From Phormidesmis priestleyi Ana (GTDB lineage Bacteria > Cyanobacteriota > Cyanobacteriia > Phormidesmidales > Phormidesmidaceae): a DNA stretch of 64,000 nt. This document shows positions 8,412-16,742 of the stretch, piece by piece; position 1 is the stretch's first letter, and every line of letters starts with the position of its first letter. The stretch is taken from NCBI GenBank assembly GCA_001314865.1, contig LJZR01000006.1, positions 1 through 64,000 on the forward strand. The letters are read 5' to 3'. A program made the position numbers and the translations under genes. The notes beneath the pieces were generated by a model. It did no database searches, had not been told where the DNA came from, and saw nothing but the letters and a program-made list of their open reading frames with translations.

Positions 8412-9680
8412 ATGATGGCCTTTTCTGACCTCACCAGCAGCCTAGTTGCCTACGGGCCGCAAATTGGCTGGGCGATCGCCTCCATTGTGCTAGTCGAAAT
8501 GGTACGCGATATCTACCATGTTCTGAGCCATCAGCTGCCCCCTCTTCAGCGGCTGCACAACTGGCACCACCGCGCCTACAAAAAAGACTTTTCACCCATC
8601 AGTACCGACATTTACCGCAAAGCGCAGCTGTACAACGATGCGCCTGAGTCGGTTTTTATGATGGTGGTGATGGCGGCGGCGGCGCTGCTGTTTCGCATTC
8701 CAGGGCTTTGGCTGGGCGTAATTTATGCGGCGGGCTATTTAGGGGCGGCCATTTTGCGATCGCGCGGCCTTCTCACCGCGACCGACCTCACCCATGAACC
8801 CGGCCCACTCACCACCATTCCTAGCCGTTGGCGAGTCAACCGCAGCTACCACTGGCGTCACCATTTTGACGACACCAACGCCTACTATGCGGGCCTCTTC
8901 CCACTGAGCGATCAAATCCTGGGCACGGCCCTTTCACTCAAAGGCAAAACCGTCGCCGTCACGGGCGCATCTGGCACCCTGGGCCGCGCTTTAATTGCCG
9001 AACTCGCCCAGCAGGGAGCCAAGCCAATCGCGCTCACCACCTCCGCCGATGCCTACATTCCTGGCGCAGTTAAGGTCATTCCCTGGCGCGCCGGGCAAGA
9101 AGCGAGCCTTCGTGAAGCCTTCGCCAAAGTCGATATTTTACTAATTAATCACGGCATTAACGTGATGGGCGAAAAGTCTGCCCGCGCCATTGAGCAGTCG
9201 CTAGAAATCAACGCGCTCTCCGGCTGGCGAATGATGGAGGTCTTTTTGACCACTGTCGATGGCCTAGCAGATGGCACCACCAGCAATCGCACGGGCCGCG
9301 CCACCAAAGAAGTGTGGGTGAACACCTCTGAGGCAGAAGTCAATCCGGCCTTTAGCCCGCTCTATGAAATTTCTAAGCGGCTAATGGGCGATCTAACGAA
9401 TCTGCGCCGCACCGATGCGCCCTGCATTATTCGCAAGCTGGTGCTTGGGCCATTTAAAAGTGATCTCAACCCCGTGGGTGTGATGAGTGCTCGCCTGGTC
9501 GCCCGTGGCGTTATCTTTTTGGCCAAGCGCGACATTCGCAACATTATCGTCACCATTAATCCGCTCACCTACTTGCTGTTCCCGATCAAAGAACTCACGC
9601 AGGCGCTCTATTTCAGACTGTTTTTAAAGTCATCTCGCCCCACCGCAATAGCCAAAGAAAAAACTGACGCTATCTGCTAA
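8412..9680 (+). CDS. Sterol desaturase-like/short-chain dehydrogenase fusion
   Basis: This 422-residue fusion begins with hydrophobic segments (about 13-30 and 75-115) around histidine clusters typical of di-iron fatty acid hydroxylases (LHNWHH near residue 50 and YHWRHHFDD near 150). From about residue 175 it continues as a Rossmann SDR domain with TGASGTLG for NAD(P) binding and YEISK as the Tyr-x3-Lys catalytic pair. The C-terminus has hydrophobic stretches (about 355-405). Homologues are known in cyanobacteria as bifunctional sterol desaturase/short-chain dehydrogenases; the substrate is not established. Two adjacent ATG codons (8412 and 8415) could serve as start. GC is high and typical of the host. 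Confidence 0.82.
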   Translation: MMAFSDLTSSLVAYGPQIGWAIASIVLVEMVRDIYHVLSHQLPPLQRLHNWHHRAYKKDFSPISTDIYRKAQLYNDAPESVFMMVVMAAAALLFRIPGLWLGVIYAAGYLGAAILRSRGLLTATDLTHEPGPLTTIPSRWRVNRSYHWRHHFDDTNAYYAGLFPLSDQILGTALSLKGKTVAVTGASGTLGRALIAELAQQGAKPIALTTSADAYIPGAVKVIPWRAGQEASLREAFAKVDILLINHGINVMGEKSARAIEQSLEINALSGWRMMEVFLTTVDGLADGTTSNRTGRATKEVWVNTSEAEVNPAFSPLYEISKRLMGDLTNLRRTDAPCIIRKLVLGPFKSDLNPVGVMSARLVARGVIFLAKRDIRNIIVTINPLTYLLFPIKELTQALYFRLFLKSSRPTAIAKEKTDAIC

Positions 9681-9751
9681 AGCAGGGTCTTCCGGGTTAA
9701 CGTCTTAGACGTTGTTATTAGACGTTGTTAAATATGGCCTTAAATATGGCC

Positions 9752-11518
9752 TTAAATACCGTGGCTTTTCCCAATCATCCAGCTGCGGCGAAAATATTTG
9801 GCCAGGCTAGACTCTTTGAGCGTGAGGCAAATGGGGCGACCATGCGGACAGGTGCGCGATCGCTTGGTACGCTGCCACTGATTCACCAGTTCCTGCATTT
9901 CAGCGAGGGTGAGTTTTGTGCCATTGCGAATCGCACTGCGGCAGGCGGTGGCCACCAAAGCCGCCTCTAAGTTGGCCCCTTGGCTCAGCTCTCGAATCGC
10001 ATCGGCACAGTCTTCCCGCTGGCTCAGCGGTTCGGGGACAGTGCGAACGGCCCACAGGCGATCGCCAAAAGCAGCCACCTCTAGGCCAATTTCAATCAGG
10101 CGTTCTACCTGCTCAGGCGTCATTTCGCTCAAAATCAGCGGCGACGCTAGGGCGACCATGTGCCACCGATCTTGCAGCTGTTCGTACAGTACGCGCTCGT
10201 GAGCAATATGCTGCTCAATCAAACACAGCCCGCCTGCCTGCTCAGCCAAAATATACATGTCATGAACCTGAGCGAGCACCTTGAGCGCCGGAGGTTCTGC
10301 ATCATGAGTCTGCGCTGGCGCGATCGCTCGGGAGGCAAAATACTGACCCGCTTGCTCAGCCGCTTTAATCATCGTCGTTGCCCGATGCGTTTGCGCCGCT
10401 TCGCTGAGGTTATCGAGCCGCAGCAGATCGCTAATGGCAGCCGTAATGCGATCGCTCACAGCGGCCATCCCTTGCACATAAATCTCTGACTTAGCCGGGT
10501 GACGGTTCCAGTCGAGCTGAGTAGAGGGCAAGGTGAGATGCACAAAGCAAACCGGATAGCGATCGCGCGGCAGTGTGCGCCGAAAGCTGCTAATTACCGC
10601 ATTATAAAACTCGCTCACCGCCACAGGACGACCGTTGATAGCAATTCGCACCCAGTCAGGTCGGCGACGATGGCAGCGATCAGGCAGGCCCACCGCCACA
10701 TAAAGCCCCCCATGCAGCCCCTCTACCCTCAGTTCTTTAATATCAGTATCGTGTAGGCTGCGCAGCATCTGCGGCATCAGCGCTTTGGCAGTAGGCCCCG
10801 GCCACAGCGACAGCCAGGGAAGATTATCTTTTTCTACTTTCCAGGTGACCTGAGGGTGGCACAGTGCCATCTGCGCAATCAGCTGTGCCACGGCCTTGAT
10901 TTGCCCAGCCGGTGCCGGAACCTGACGGCGGGCAGGCCAGCTGTGAAACAGATCGCTGACGGTGACCACGGTGCCAGGGGCGATCGCAACTTCTGTCTGC
11001 CCATGGGGTTCGCCCTCACTGCCGTAGCAAACCTGATGCCCCTTCGCACCCAATTCATGTGGACGACTGCATATCTCTAACTGGGCCAGCTGGGCGATAC
11101 TATGAAGCGCTTCGCCTCTAAATCCTAAACTCCGAACATTGAGCAAATCAGGCCGAGTCGATATCTTACTCGTGGCATGAGCCACGGCTGCTCGCTGTAA
11201 ATCCGCCGCCGCCATACCCGTACCATTATCGGCTACGCTAATTTTCCACTGATCTGGCCAAAGGCTCACCGCAATTCGGCTAGCACCTGCATCCAGCGCA
11301 TTTTCTATCAGCTCACGCACCACCGCTGATACCGAGTCAATGACTTCTCCAGCAGCCATCAAAGAGATAATCTCTTGAGTCAGCAGACCAATGCTCGTCT
11401 CTGGCCTGATCTCTGGCCGGGTCTCTGGCCTAATCTCTGGCCGGGTCTCTGGCCTGATCTCTGGCCGGGTCTCTGGCCTGGCCTCTGGCACTATGCTCTC
11501 AGCAATATCCTCATCCAT
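9752..11518 (-). CDS. mutL: DNA mismatch repair protein MutL
   Basis: This mismatch-repair ATPase links MutS recognition to strand removal. After a repetitive Arg-Pro-Glu-Thr/Ile N-terminus (residues 12-41) comes the GHKL ATPase core: ELIENALDAGA, DNGTGM and GFRGEAL. The C-terminal dimerisation domain carries the nuclease-type motifs EQHIAHERVLYE, ACRSAIR, CPHGRP and YFRR, so it is probably an endonuclease MutL of the non-E. coli kind. The first motif has Glu where many families have Asp. Length is 588 residues. The start is uncertain: the conserved region begins near IGLLTQEIISLMAAGEV, so part or all of the repeat could lie upstream of the mature start. Confidence 0.93.
   Translation of the reverse strand: MDEDIAESIVPEARPETRPEIRPETRPEIRPETRPEIRPETSIGLLTQEIISLMAAGEVIDSVSAVVRELIENALDAGASRIAVSLWPDQWKISVADNGTGMAAADLQRAAVAHATSKISTRPDLLNVRSLGFRGEALHSIAQLAQLEICSRPHELGAKGHQVCYGSEGEPHGQTEVAIAPGTVVTVSDLFHSWPARRQVPAPAGQIKAVAQLIAQMALCHPQVTWKVEKDNLPWLSLWPGPTAKALMPQMLRSLHDTDIKELRVEGLHGGLYVAVGLPDRCHRRRPDWVRIAINGRPVAVSEFYNAVISSFRRTLPRDRYPVCFVHLTLPSTQLDWNRHPAKSEIYVQGMAAVSDRITAAISDLLRLDNLSEAAQTHRATTMIKAAEQAGQYFASRAIAPAQTHDAEPPALKVLAQVHDMYILAEQAGGLCLIEQHIAHERVLYEQLQDRWHMVALASPLILSEMTPEQVERLIEIGLEVAAFGDRLWAVRTVPEPLSQREDCADAIRELSQGANLEAALVATACRSAIRNGTKLTLAEMQELVNQWQRTKRSRTCPHGRPICLTLKESSLAKYFRRSWMIGKSHGI
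11399..11490. repeat. 12/24-bp tandem repeat in the 5' end of mutL
   Basis: A 24-bp unit made of two 12-bp halves (CTCTGGCCTGAT and CTCTGGCCGGGT) is repeated almost perfectly about four times. It encodes alternating RPET/RPEI on the minus strand. Unit length keeps the reading frame, so copy-number changes would be tolerated. Confidence 0.9.
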
Positions 11519-11689
11519 GTCCTTAAGTGTAGCGAGGACTGATTATTTTTTAACGAGCAGCCCAGAAAAGCAGGAGATAAAAATAGCGTAAATCCACGGG
11601 TTCTCTCTTTTCTCTACCACCAACCAACCGCTCGACTTAGGTATTTTCTGTGAGGCGCAGACCGCTTGCCCCGTAGACAATAAAAGCAC

Positions 11690-11825
11690 TTCTGTAGAAC
11701 ATGTGCGCAGGCATTCACTCCTCCAAAGGGGCATTTTGGAGAAAGTGAAAGGCTAGTGTGCGTTGTCCTTACAGGTGAGCAGCTCGACCCTGGGGGCTTA
11801 AAGGGGTCGAGCTATTTTCTTTTTA
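11690..11825 (+). ncRNA. Candidate structured non-coding RNA
   Basis: There is no credible protein gene between mutL and dapB (11519-11877), but the plus strand folds well. A long interrupted helix spans 11703-11761: GTGCGC/GTGTGC, GGC/GGCT, TTCACT/AGTGAA and CTCCAAA/TTTGGAG enclose a small loop. About 20 nt later comes a perfect terminator. Both flanking genes are on the minus strand, so this terminator must serve an independent plus transcript. It matches no RNA I know (not SRP, tmRNA, Yfr1 or Yfr2 as far as I can judge). The 5' end is a guess. Confidence 0.4.
11781..11825 (+). terminator. Rho-independent terminator with no plus-strand gene before it
   Basis: A 10-bp perfect stem (AGCTCGACCC at 11781-11790 with GGGTCGAGCT at 11804-11813) is followed by ATTTTCTTTTT on the plus strand. 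On the minus strand there is no T-run after the stem, so it terminates plus-strand RNA. Confidence 0.75.
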
Positions 11826-11832
11826 AAGCCAG

Positions 11833-11869
11833 TTTTGTCTGGATTTTGTCTGGATTTTGTCTGGATTTA
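11833..11869. repeat. 11-bp tandem repeat
   Basis: Three-plus copies of TCTGGATTTTG sit just before the end of dapB. Confidence 0.85.
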
Positions 11870-11877
11870 CGCTGGGC

Positions 11878-12732
11878 CTACAAAATTTTATCTAGCCCGT
11901 ATATAAAAGATTTAAGCGGCAGCACGCGGCGAATAGAGAGCAGCACGCCGGGCATGTAGCAAACGCGATCGCTCGTATCATGTCGCAGCGTATAAGACTG
12001 ACCCGCTGCGCCAAAAATCACTTCTTGATGGGCAATCAATCCTGGCAAACGAACGCTGTGAATTCTAACCCCGGCTTCGGTTTGGCTGCCACGAGCACCG
12101 GCCATTTTCTCGGTTTCTGTCACTTCAGGGGCATTGTACTTTTTGTTCAGCTCAGAGAGCATCTGCGCCGTTTTCACCGCTGTACCGCTAGGGGCATCTG
12201 CTTTTTGGTTGTGGTGCAGCTCAATAATTTCAACATGGTCAAAATACTCAGCAGCCTGAAGCGCAGCCTGCTGCAACAGCACCATACCAATCGAAAAGTT
12301 AGGAATCAACAAACAGCCCGTGCTGGCTTTGTCGGCAAATTCTGCGAGGTCTTTAATTTGTTCTAGGCTCATGCCAGTGGTTCCAATCACTGGGCGCACA
12401 CCATAGGCCAGGGCTGCTCGCGCCGATCCATACACGCTATCAGGATGGGTCACATCTACCATCACTGCGCTACCGCCGCTAGGCGCTTCGTTTTGGGCCA
12501 TGACCAAGGTAGCCTCTAGGTCATTCATCACCGGCACTTCTAACGGCCCTACCCCAATGACTTCGCCAATATCTTCGCCAATGGCCTTAGGGTCACGGTC
12601 AATGGCACCCACCAGGGCCATATCCTCCGCTTCGGCAACGGCTTTCACAATGGCCCGCCCCATTTTACCGAGAGCACCATTGATCACAACAGGAATTTTG
12701 GCAGGCGTAGCAGAGGTAGTAGAGTCGCTCAT
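11878..12732 (-). CDS. dapB: 4-hydroxy-tetrahydrodipicolinate reductase
   Basis: DapB reduces 4-hydroxy-tetrahydrodipicolinate with NAD(P)H in the lysine/diaminopimelate pathway that supplies the cell wall. The N-terminal Rossmann motif is [11 protein letters not shown] (about 18-28). The signature [15 protein letters not shown] contains the catalytic His and Lys, and the [10 protein letters not shown] segment precedes it. The C-terminus ([20 protein letters not shown]) is typical. At 284 residues it is slightly long because of a short Ser/Thr/Ala-rich N-terminus. It stands alone on the minus strand. A 15-bp direct duplication (GACAGCGTTTTAGAT) lies just upstream at about 12744-12775. Confidence 0.96.
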   Translation of the reverse strand: MSDSTTSATPAKIPVVINGALGKMGRAIVKAVAEAEDMALVGAIDRDPKAIGEDIGEVIGVGPLEVPVMNDLEATLVMAQNEAPSGGSAVMVDVTHPDSVYGSARAALAYGVRPVIGTTGMSLEQIKDLAEFADKASTGCLLIPNFSIGMVLLQQAALQAAEYFDHVEIIELHHNQKADAPSGTAVKTAQMLSELNKKYNAPEVTETEKMAGARGSQTEAGVRIHSVRLPGLIAHQEVIFGAAGQSYTLRHDTSDRVCYMPGVLLSIRRVLPLKSFIYGLDKIL

Positions 12733-13082
12733 GTTTACTTTATGACAGCGTTTTAGATGACAGCGTTTTAGATGATAGATTCTAGCGGATAAAAGGATAA
12801 GAACAAGGGCTAAATCGAAAAGGTATTCAGCGAAAAGGGAGGTAACGATACCTCCCTTTTCATCGTTTTATACTTGCGGTCTACTCGCAAATATATTCAG
12901 TAGACAAGTCCGCGAATATAATTTCTACGAATGTCTGTGAATATGAGCAAACAGCTATGAGCTTTGGGTTAGTCATTTAGCTAGTCATTTGGCTAGGGAC
13001 TAGGCACCGTTTAGCCATCTTCAGCTAGCCAACTTCAGCTAGCCAACTTCAGCTAGGCAACTTCAACTTAGCCAATTTCAAC
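12733..13082. other. dapB-BON intergenic region
   Basis: These 350 bp hold a GACAGCGTTTTAGAT duplication next to dapB, the hairpin terminator at 12833-12860 and a tandem repeat near 13013-13095. No further gene is seen. Confidence 0.7.
12833..12860 (-). terminator. Perfect 12-bp stem terminator
   Basis: AAAAGGGAGGTA, loop ACGA, TACCTCCCTTTT form a perfect inverted repeat. Read on the minus strand it lies downstream of the BON gene and ends in TTTT, so it probably terminates that transcript before dapB. The symmetry would allow function on both strands. Confidence 0.65.
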
Positions 13083-13095
13083 TTAGCCAATTTCA
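13013..13095. repeat. 12-14-bp degenerate tandem repeat at the BON gene 3' end
   Basis: Copies of CTTCAGCTAGCCAA and CTTCAACTTAGCCAAT run up to and slightly into the stop codon of the BON gene, so the last residues of the protein derive from the repeat. Confidence 0.85.
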
Positions 13096-13433
13096 ACTTG
13101 CTTGGTATCAACAGCGTCAGTACCCTCTACCCCTTTAGCGACTTTAACCATTTTATCGAGAATGTCTTGGCTGGGTACTTTTCCTTTGAGTACCACGGTA
13201 GCGCTTGTTTGGGCGACCCAAAGGGTATCAATGTCAGTTAGCTGGTTGTCTTCATCAAACGCAAGAGCAACACGCTTGGCTAAACCGCTTTCGTCAAATG
13301 CGCCGTCGAGCCCGACTTTATAGTCAGGAACAGCAGCAGCCTGGTCACTGGCGGCCTTGGCAACGCCACGCTTAATTTTAGAAGATGCATTGGCTGGCTT
13401 ATCTTTGCCAAAAATTCTTTTGAAAAAACCCAT
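13083..13433 (-). CDS. BON domain-containing protein
   Basis: This small protein of 116 residues starts with a basic segment (MGFFKRIFGKDKP). A BON domain occupies about residues 40-112 (LAKRVALAFDEDNQL ... TATVVLKGKVPSQDILDKMVKVAKGVEGTDAV), with the conserved glycine of the strand-loop-helix. BON domains bind lipid or envelope partners. No cleavable signal peptide is evident. It resembles small cyanobacterial BON proteins of unknown role. It stands alone, with the terminator at 12833-12860 downstream. Confidence 0.75.
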   Translation of the reverse strand: MGFFKRIFGKDKPANASSKIKRGVAKAASDQAAAVPDYKVGLDGAFDESGLAKRVALAFDEDNQLTDIDTLWVAQTSATVVLKGKVPSQDILDKMVKVAKGVEGTDAVDTKQVEIG

Positions 13434-13680
13434 TACACTTTTCCACGTTGTAGTACAAAGGCAGGGGAGACGCCTGCTTCAGGTATTAAGATATCTGGCT
13501 AACCATCTTTCCCTGCGTATCTTTAGAAACAAATTACTTTTATGGGTTACTGAGAGGAAATCTCGAAATAGATAAATGAGACTAAGAAATACTTCGTCGG
13601 ACGACGGATATCACCGCAAGCGCATCAGCATCCGTAAGTATGAACATGCCCCTGAGTAAACTGTCACCACAGGAGTGAAA

Positions 13681-13758
13681 ATGCTAATGCTTTGTCTAGG
13701 CTGTATCAGGTTCGCTGCGGGTAAGGTTTGGGATAATTGCTCTGTGCGCGCTACGTAA
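13681..13758 (+). CDS. Possible 25-residue small ORF
   Basis: ATG 13681 is preceded at a good distance by AGGAGTG and opens a 25-codon frame starting MLMLCLGCIRF and ending at TAA 13756-13758. No similarity is recognised. The ribosome binding site is the only support; chance occurrence is quite likely. Confidence 0.15.
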   Translation: MLMLCLGCIRFAAGKVWDNCSVRAT

Positions 13759-13990
13759 TTATGCTGTAAATATCAAGACAAGCTGATGGATAATGAGTAA
13801 ACGACTAATATGACGAATAAAGCGGGCAATCTATTGCTCGTCCATATCAAATACTATTGATAATCGCAGTGAAAATACGATCAATGGATCAACCGGCACC
13901 TTTCCGTAATCAGTCCGTAAACTCCCTGGTAGGGTTCGTAATCGGCCAGCATCCGTAATCGGTCAGCGAGATAGCATAGTGGATAACAGA

Positions 13991-14050
13991 GTTGTAGATG
14001 ACAGGGTTGTAGATGACAGGGTTGTAGATGACAGGGTTGTAGATGACAGG
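13991..14050. repeat. 15-bp perfect tandem repeat, four copies
   Basis: GTTGTAGATGACAGG is repeated four times without a mismatch. There are no spacers. Confidence 0.95.
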
Positions 14051-14315
14051 GTTGACCCTTAACATTCGTTAGGACTTCGTTAGGATTAGGGGTTAAGGCT
14101 TTTCGAAGCGGCCTACCTGCCTGTATGGTGTGCAATGGAATCTGCCTGTAGTACCCTGATAGGGTTTCAAATGTCTGAGCTGACGCGTTGAAACCTTCTG
14201 TAGTCTCAAACCTATAGCCCCAAATCTACAGTTTTAGTTTCAAACCTCCTATCTAATCTCAATAGTTTTTTAAGATTTTTCAGATGCTTGTTTTCCCAGA
14301 GCTTGGCGTAGATAG

Positions 14316-15392
14316 ATGATAAACAGCCGTTCCAGCACGAGTTACAGTACCTCTCACAAACTGCATCCCTTGAGTTTGTTAGCTCAGCTGATTAGCCGTC
14401 AGGTTAGCGGCTGCCTTAAGCTAACGGCCCAAGCATCGGAATGGCGACTGCTGTTTAACCGGGGTCAGCTTAATTTTGCGACGAACTCAACTGGCGCTTT
14501 TGACCGGTTGGACAGACATCTGCAATCGCTGACGCCCGGTCAGGGCTCAGCGCCAGCCGTTCCTCGCGACCAAATAGATCAGGTGAGGCTGCTGTTTGAG
14601 CAGTCAGATGAGGTTGATGAGGTGGTGAGCCGTGACTACCGAGCGCTGTGTTGGCTAGTGGAACAGCAAGCGATTACCACAGAGCAGGCCGGACAGCTCA
14701 TTAGCGCGATCGCCATTGAAGTCATTGAGCCTTTTTTGAATATTCGCGAAGGCAGCTACGAGCTGATCCCCGCTTCGCGCACAGCAGGCATCCCAACTTT
14801 TTGCGATCTCGACCTACGGCCCATTGTTGAGGTGTGTCAGCGCAACAGCAAACAGCGCGCCAATGGCACTCCAGTCACCAGTCGGCTTCCTGACTCGGTT
14901 ACCGCCACCAGCACCCTGCAAACCCAAATGGGTGGCGGCCCCAGAACCCAGATGAATGGCCGAGGCATGGCCGGACTGCAATCGGGCATTGGGCAAGATG
15001 CGCTCAAGCAAACCAGCTATACCGTGGCCTGCATTGACGATAGCCCAACCGTACTCAACGCCATTCAGAAGTTTTTAGAGGATCAGAGCCTATCAGTCGT
15101 AGCCATTAACGATCCGGTTAAGGCCTTGATGCAAATTGTGCGCAGTAAACCAGATTTGATTTTGCTGGATATCACCATGCCTAATTTGGATGGATACGAG
15201 CTGTGTGCGCTGCTCCGACGACATCCGCGATACAAACGCACGCCGATTGTGATGGTCACGGGTAACACTGGCCTGATTGACCGAGCAAGGGCCAAGTTAG
15301 TCAGAGCATCGGGCTACTTGACCAAGCCGTTTACCCAAACTGACCTTTTAAAAATGGTGTTTAAGCATCTCCCCAGCCAAAAGAGGCCATAA
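14316..15392 (+). CDS. pixG: PatA-type response regulator PixG
   Basis: This is the first gene of the phototaxis operon. Residues about 15-170 form a PATAN/DUF4388-type N-terminal domain (LSLLAQLISRQVSGCLKL ... LLFNRGQLNFA). A variable Gly/Thr-rich linker follows (180-232). The receiver domain (235-355) has the acidic pair Asp241/Asp242, phosphoacceptor Asp285 (LILLDITMPNLDG), Thr in MVTGN and Lys in YLTKPF. PixG-type regulators are phosphorylated by the cognate CheA and act on type IV pilus motility. Gene order G-H-I-J-L matches the Synechocystis pix operon. The start at ATG 14316 lies closely before a standard N-terminus. Confidence 0.9.
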   Translation: MINSRSSTSYSTSHKLHPLSLLAQLISRQVSGCLKLTAQASEWRLLFNRGQLNFATNSTGAFDRLDRHLQSLTPGQGSAPAVPRDQIDQVRLLFEQSDEVDEVVSRDYRALCWLVEQQAITTEQAGQLISAIAIEVIEPFLNIREGSYELIPASRTAGIPTFCDLDLRPIVEVCQRNSKQRANGTPVTSRLPDSVTATSTLQTQMGGGPRTQMNGRGMAGLQSGIGQDALKQTSYTVACIDDSPTVLNAIQKFLEDQSLSVVAINDPVKALMQIVRSKPDLILLDITMPNLDGYELCALLRRHPRYKRTPIVMVTGNTGLIDRARAKLVRASGYLTKPFTQTDLLKMVFKHLPSQKRP

Positions 15393-15590
15393 AAAATAAA
15401 CGGAAAAATAGCAGAAAACCAGCAAAAAAATAGCAGAAAACCAGCAAAAGAAAAGCAGAAAAGAAGAGCGGAAAAGAAGTAGCAAGATCTGCTCAGAAGC
15501 TGTTAGCAAAGTATCGATCAGCGATAATCTAGGGGTATCTGACTAGACATGCCAAAATAGAGCATGCCAGATAGGTAAATTCTAGAGACC
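15393..15590. repeat. A-rich direct repeats between pixG and pixH
   Basis: From about 15404 to 15480 the sequence consists of imperfect copies of AATAGCAGAAAACCAGCAAA followed by AAAGAAGAG-like units. It is non-coding. The spacer could lower downstream expression, but nothing shows this directly. Confidence 0.7.
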
Positions 15591-15620
15591 TTGATCGATA
15601 CGCCTGCGACGGTTTTGCCC

Positions 15621-16049
15621 ATGACTCTTAATTCTCCGCCCGCCCACCAGACGGCAACCCAGCCAGCTACTCAGGTGCCAGCAAAAGTATCTACCGTGCT
15701 TGTGGTTGAAGATACGCCTTCTGAAATGGAGCTAATGAGCCACTACCTGCGAGAGGAAGGTTTTAGCGTCATTTCGGCACCTTCTGGGAAAGAGGGATTG
15801 GATAAGGCGATCGCGCAGCAGCCAGATATTATTATTACTGATGTAGTAATGCCAGGAATTAGTGGTTTTGAGCTGTGCCGAAAGCTCAAGCGAACGCCCG
15901 AAACAATGGCAACGCCCATTGTCATCTGCTCCTCCAAAAAGCAGAACATCGACCGCCTATGGGGCCTAAAACAAGGGGCCAAAGCTTACCTGACCAAGCC
16001 CTACACCCGAGACGAATTGGTTGAAGTGATCAAAACCGCATTGGTGTAA
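15621..16049 (+). CDS. pixH: CheY-like response regulator PixH
   Basis: This is a stand-alone receiver of about 142 residues. After a Pro/Thr/Gln-rich leader of about 30 residues come VLVVEDTPSE (acidic pocket), phosphoacceptor Asp in IIITDVVMPGISGFELC, Ser in VICSSKKQ and Lys in AYLTKPYTRDE. In the pix system PixH is the CheY-type output acting with PixG. I chose ATG 15621; a TTG at 15591 would add ten residues, and neither has a strong ribosome binding site. It lies between pixG and pixI on the same strand. Confidence 0.9.
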   Translation: MTLNSPPAHQTATQPATQVPAKVSTVLVVEDTPSEMELMSHYLREEGFSVISAPSGKEGLDKAIAQQPDIIITDVVMPGISGFELCRKLKRTPETMATPIVICSSKKQNIDRLWGLKQGAKAYLTKPYTRDELVEVIKTALV

Positions 16050-16129
16050 GGATGTTCTGGGTTGTAAAGCGGGCGCTTATACTCTACATTGCCTACGCAT
16101 AACCTGCCCCGCTATCCGGCTAAACACTT

Positions 16130-16609
16130 GTGAAAACAGAGCTTGCTATTCCCGATCGTCAGCTTATGGGTGAAGCCTACCTTAAGTTTCAGCTAGCCTC
16201 TAGGGTGCCAGCCGTATTTGCGGCTAAGTCAGTAGAAGAAGCCACCATACTACCCACCTCTCAGGTGACAGCCATTCCAAATATGCCGCCCTGCATGTTA
16301 GGACTCGTCAACCGCCGCAACCGAGTCATTTGGATGGCACACCTAGTAAGATTGCTGGGAATGCCCGTGCCAGATAGACCAACGCAGCAGTACAGTATGG
16401 TGATTGTCAAAGCCGGGTCATCATTAGGGTTAATGGTCGATTCGATTGATGGCATTATCCATCTAGGTGCCGATGACTTGCAGCCACCCCCCCCGCAGGT
16501 AAATCCTATTCTGGTGCCTTATTTGAGAGGCTGCGCAACTCAAGATAACCAAATTTTGCTGGTACTTGATGCAGAAGCAATCTTGCAGTCTTCGGTTTTT
16601 CAGAGCTAA
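16130..16609 (+). CDS. pixI: CheW-like adaptor PixI
   Basis: This CheW-domain scaffold protein of 159 residues should couple the photoreceptor PixJ to the kinase PixL. It contains the usual CheW features: VTAIPNMPPCMLGLVNRRNR (strand, then the loop used for receptor contact), MVDSIDGIIHL in the second barrel, and a C-terminal YLRGC...LLVLDAEAIL strand. The annotated start is GTG 16130; an ATG twelve codons later is possible. It sits between pixH and pixJ in the conserved order. Confidence 0.9.
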   Translation: MKTELAIPDRQLMGEAYLKFQLASRVPAVFAAKSVEEATILPTSQVTAIPNMPPCMLGLVNRRNRVIWMAHLVRLLGMPVPDRPTQQYSMVIVKAGSSLGLMVDSIDGIIHLGADDLQPPPPQVNPILVPYLRGCATQDNQILLVLDAEAILQSSVFQS

Positions 16610-16742
16610 GCAGCTCAAAAGTAAGGTCTCACACTAAAACCTAAAGCTACAACTTTAGAAACAAAACTCAGACCTTGTGCATCAAGGCTTCCATGGTTAA
16701 ATTGCAGTATTTAATGTGCTCCAGTCCTGAAGTGAACCCGAT

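Larger units (their letters stand above)
13434..14315. other. Long intergenic region upstream of the pix operon
   Basis: These 880 bp separate the minus-strand BON gene from plus-strand pixG, so both promoters should lie here. Visible contents are a short ORF with a good ribosome binding site (13681-13758) and a four-copy 15-bp repeat (13991-14050). A minus-strand ORF over the repeat, giving repeated PCHLQ, is an artefact of the repeat. I found no clear promoter motif or RNA gene. Confidence 0.6.

Noticed and set aside
11543-11734. Minus-strand 63-residue ORF upstream of mutL
   Set aside because: There is no domain, and the region is better explained by a structured RNA on the other strand.
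13991-14050. Direct repeats as a possible CRISPR
   Set aside because: Units are 15 bp and contiguous without spacers, and no cas gene is present. The same holds for all other arrays.
13881-14135. Minus-strand ORF with repeated PCHLQ
   Set aside because: It is the translation of the 15-bp repeat array. There is no conserved domain and no ribosome binding site of note.
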